This document shows, piece after piece, positions 63,378 through 64,000 of a stretch of DNA of 64,000 bases. The notes under the pieces are model-generated. The model ran no database searches, was not told where the DNA came from, and saw nothing but the letters and a program-made list of their open reading frames with translations. Numbering within the stretch: the stretch's first letter is position 1; every line of letters begins with the position of its first letter. The stretch comes from Lasiosphaeria ovina (lineage: Eukaryota > Ascomycota > Sordariomycetes > Sordariales > Lasiosphaeriaceae), in NCBI GenBank assembly GCA_033439765.1, contig JAULSN010000007.1:558001-622000 (forward strand), given 5' to 3'. The position numbers and the translations under genes were made by a program.

Positions 63378-64000
63378 CTACAGCCCCAACCCCCCAACAC
63401 CTATCGCCAGCGCTTCAATCTCATTTGCGTGTCGCACTCCCTCTGCCGGTGCATGGTTCTGGCCGCCAACAGCCGCGCCACACTCCGAGCAGCGAGCTTG
63501 CTCCATCGGCATCCCGCACTCGCCCACAGTAAACGGGTGCCCATTGACACAGGTATACCAATGTCCCGTTCCGCGGAACTCGCTGCTCATGGCCTGGTAT
63601 ATGGCGCGCTTCTCATCCTCCGTGACTTCGCTGTAGAATACTCCGTTGTTGAGCATGATCTCGGCGCTCTCGATTTCTTGTCTCAGCACGGCTGTGGATG
63701 GGTACTTTTGAAGCAACGCGCGAGCCTGGTTGAGATGGTCCGTAGCAACGTCCTTCAGGCGTGCCGCCGCTTCCGTCTCACTCTTGTCTTCGGCTTCGTC
63801 CCCTGGCCACGTAGGCTGCGAGCGGGTGCAGTGTTCGAAAGTGGACATTTGCGCGGCGAAGATGTGACCTTGCACTTGCTCACGGGGGAACATGTTGGTT
63901 CTCGCAGCCTCGATGAGTTTTGCGCTCTCAGTCGTGTAAATCGACCAGTCAATCTTTGGGCTCTGGAATGTTGGCAGCATTCCTTCTGACTGAAGATGGA
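63378..64000 (-). CDS. C-terminus of an NFX1-type zinc-finger helicase (ZNFX1-like), RZ finger
   Basis: The frame is open through the right edge, so only the last 207 or so residues are in the window. The end carries an RZ-type zinc finger: GHWYTCVNGHPFTVGECG followed by RCSECGAAVGG and QNH, with the ordered Cys, His, Cys, Cys ligands and the two VGECG/VGG turns typical of ZNFX1 and RNF213. Before it lies a helical region (FEHCTRSQPTW, HLNQARALLQKYP). In fungi this finger closes long SF1 RNA helicases annotated as NFX1-type zinc-finger-containing proteins, related to factors in RNA silencing and antiviral defence in other eukaryotes. The helicase motifs would lie beyond the window. ATG at 63980 is internal, not the start. 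Confidence 0.85.
   Translation of the reverse strand, partial: HLQSEGMLPTFQSPKIDWSIYTTESAKLIEAARTNMFPREQVQGHIFAAQMSTFEHCTRSQPTWPGDEAEDKSETEAAARLKDVATDHLNQARALLQKYPSTAVLRQEIESAEIMLNNGVFYSEVTEDEKRAIYQAMSSEFRGTGHWYTCVNGHPFTVGECGMPMEQARCSECGAAVGGQNHAPAEGVRHANEIEALAIGVGGLGL

Overview
The window reads as nuclear DNA of a filamentous ascomycete (Pezizomycotina, probably Sordariomycetes). The evidence is: genes interrupted by short introns of about 54-134 nt with GT..AG ends and CTRAY-like branch sites; several HET-domain genes; a Zn2Cys6 regulator; a TRI12-type MFS transporter; and a left end (1-1085) almost without CA and TG dinucleotides, the mark of repeat-induced point mutation (RIP). No bacterial operons, phage genes, CRISPR arrays, rRNA or convincing tRNA genes were seen.

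Layout. 1-1085 is a RIP-destroyed repeat. 2295-4474 holds a carboxylesterase scrap and a broken relic resembling the A subunit of insecticidal Tc complexes. 6019-7128 is a two-TM protein of a conserved fungal family. 8949-10917 is a two-exon caspase-like protein with a duplicated tail motif. 12320-14197 is an MFS transporter with one frameshift. 15275-23114 is a HET-domain island: two decayed HET genes and one intact one. 24334-24713 is a two-exon gene for a small secreted peptide with a cystine-knot cysteine pattern, beside a GH16 glycosidase (25662-26612). A coiled-coil protein follows at 27295-28179.

29669-36370 looks like a small catabolic neighbourhood: a Zn2Cys6 regulator, an atypical SDR, an amidohydrolase-2 family enzyme and a five-exon amidase. 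37661-38608 is an unknown two-exon gene. A truncated relic (39119-39918) runs tail to tail into a five-exon membrane protein (39857-41262). 42624-44891 is a seven-exon Amt/Mep ammonium transporter with an unusual insertion. It is divergent from an unknown 563-residue protein (46917-48691). After a 3.4 kb gene-poor stretch come a single-pass membrane protein with a probable frameshift (52140-53354), a kinase-like protein with a long proline/lysine tail (54322-57243), a BTB-like protein (about 58060-58711), a decayed DUF7580/subtilisin gene (59955-62873) with a partial duplicate nearby, and the C-terminus of an NFX1-type helicase with an RZ zinc finger (63378 to the right edge).

Theme. Caspase-like, HET, kinase-like and DUF7580/subtilisin proteins are the families fungi use for allorecognition and programmed cell death, and half of them here are decaying. 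Several breaks are stop codons (TAG, TAA, TGA) that a single C-to-T change in a sense codon would explain, which fits RIP acting on expanded gene families. Many genes appear only once introns are modelled: the amidase, ammonium transporter, membrane protein, secreted peptide and caspase tail were assembled by checking reading phase across each junction. No splice junction has transcript support.
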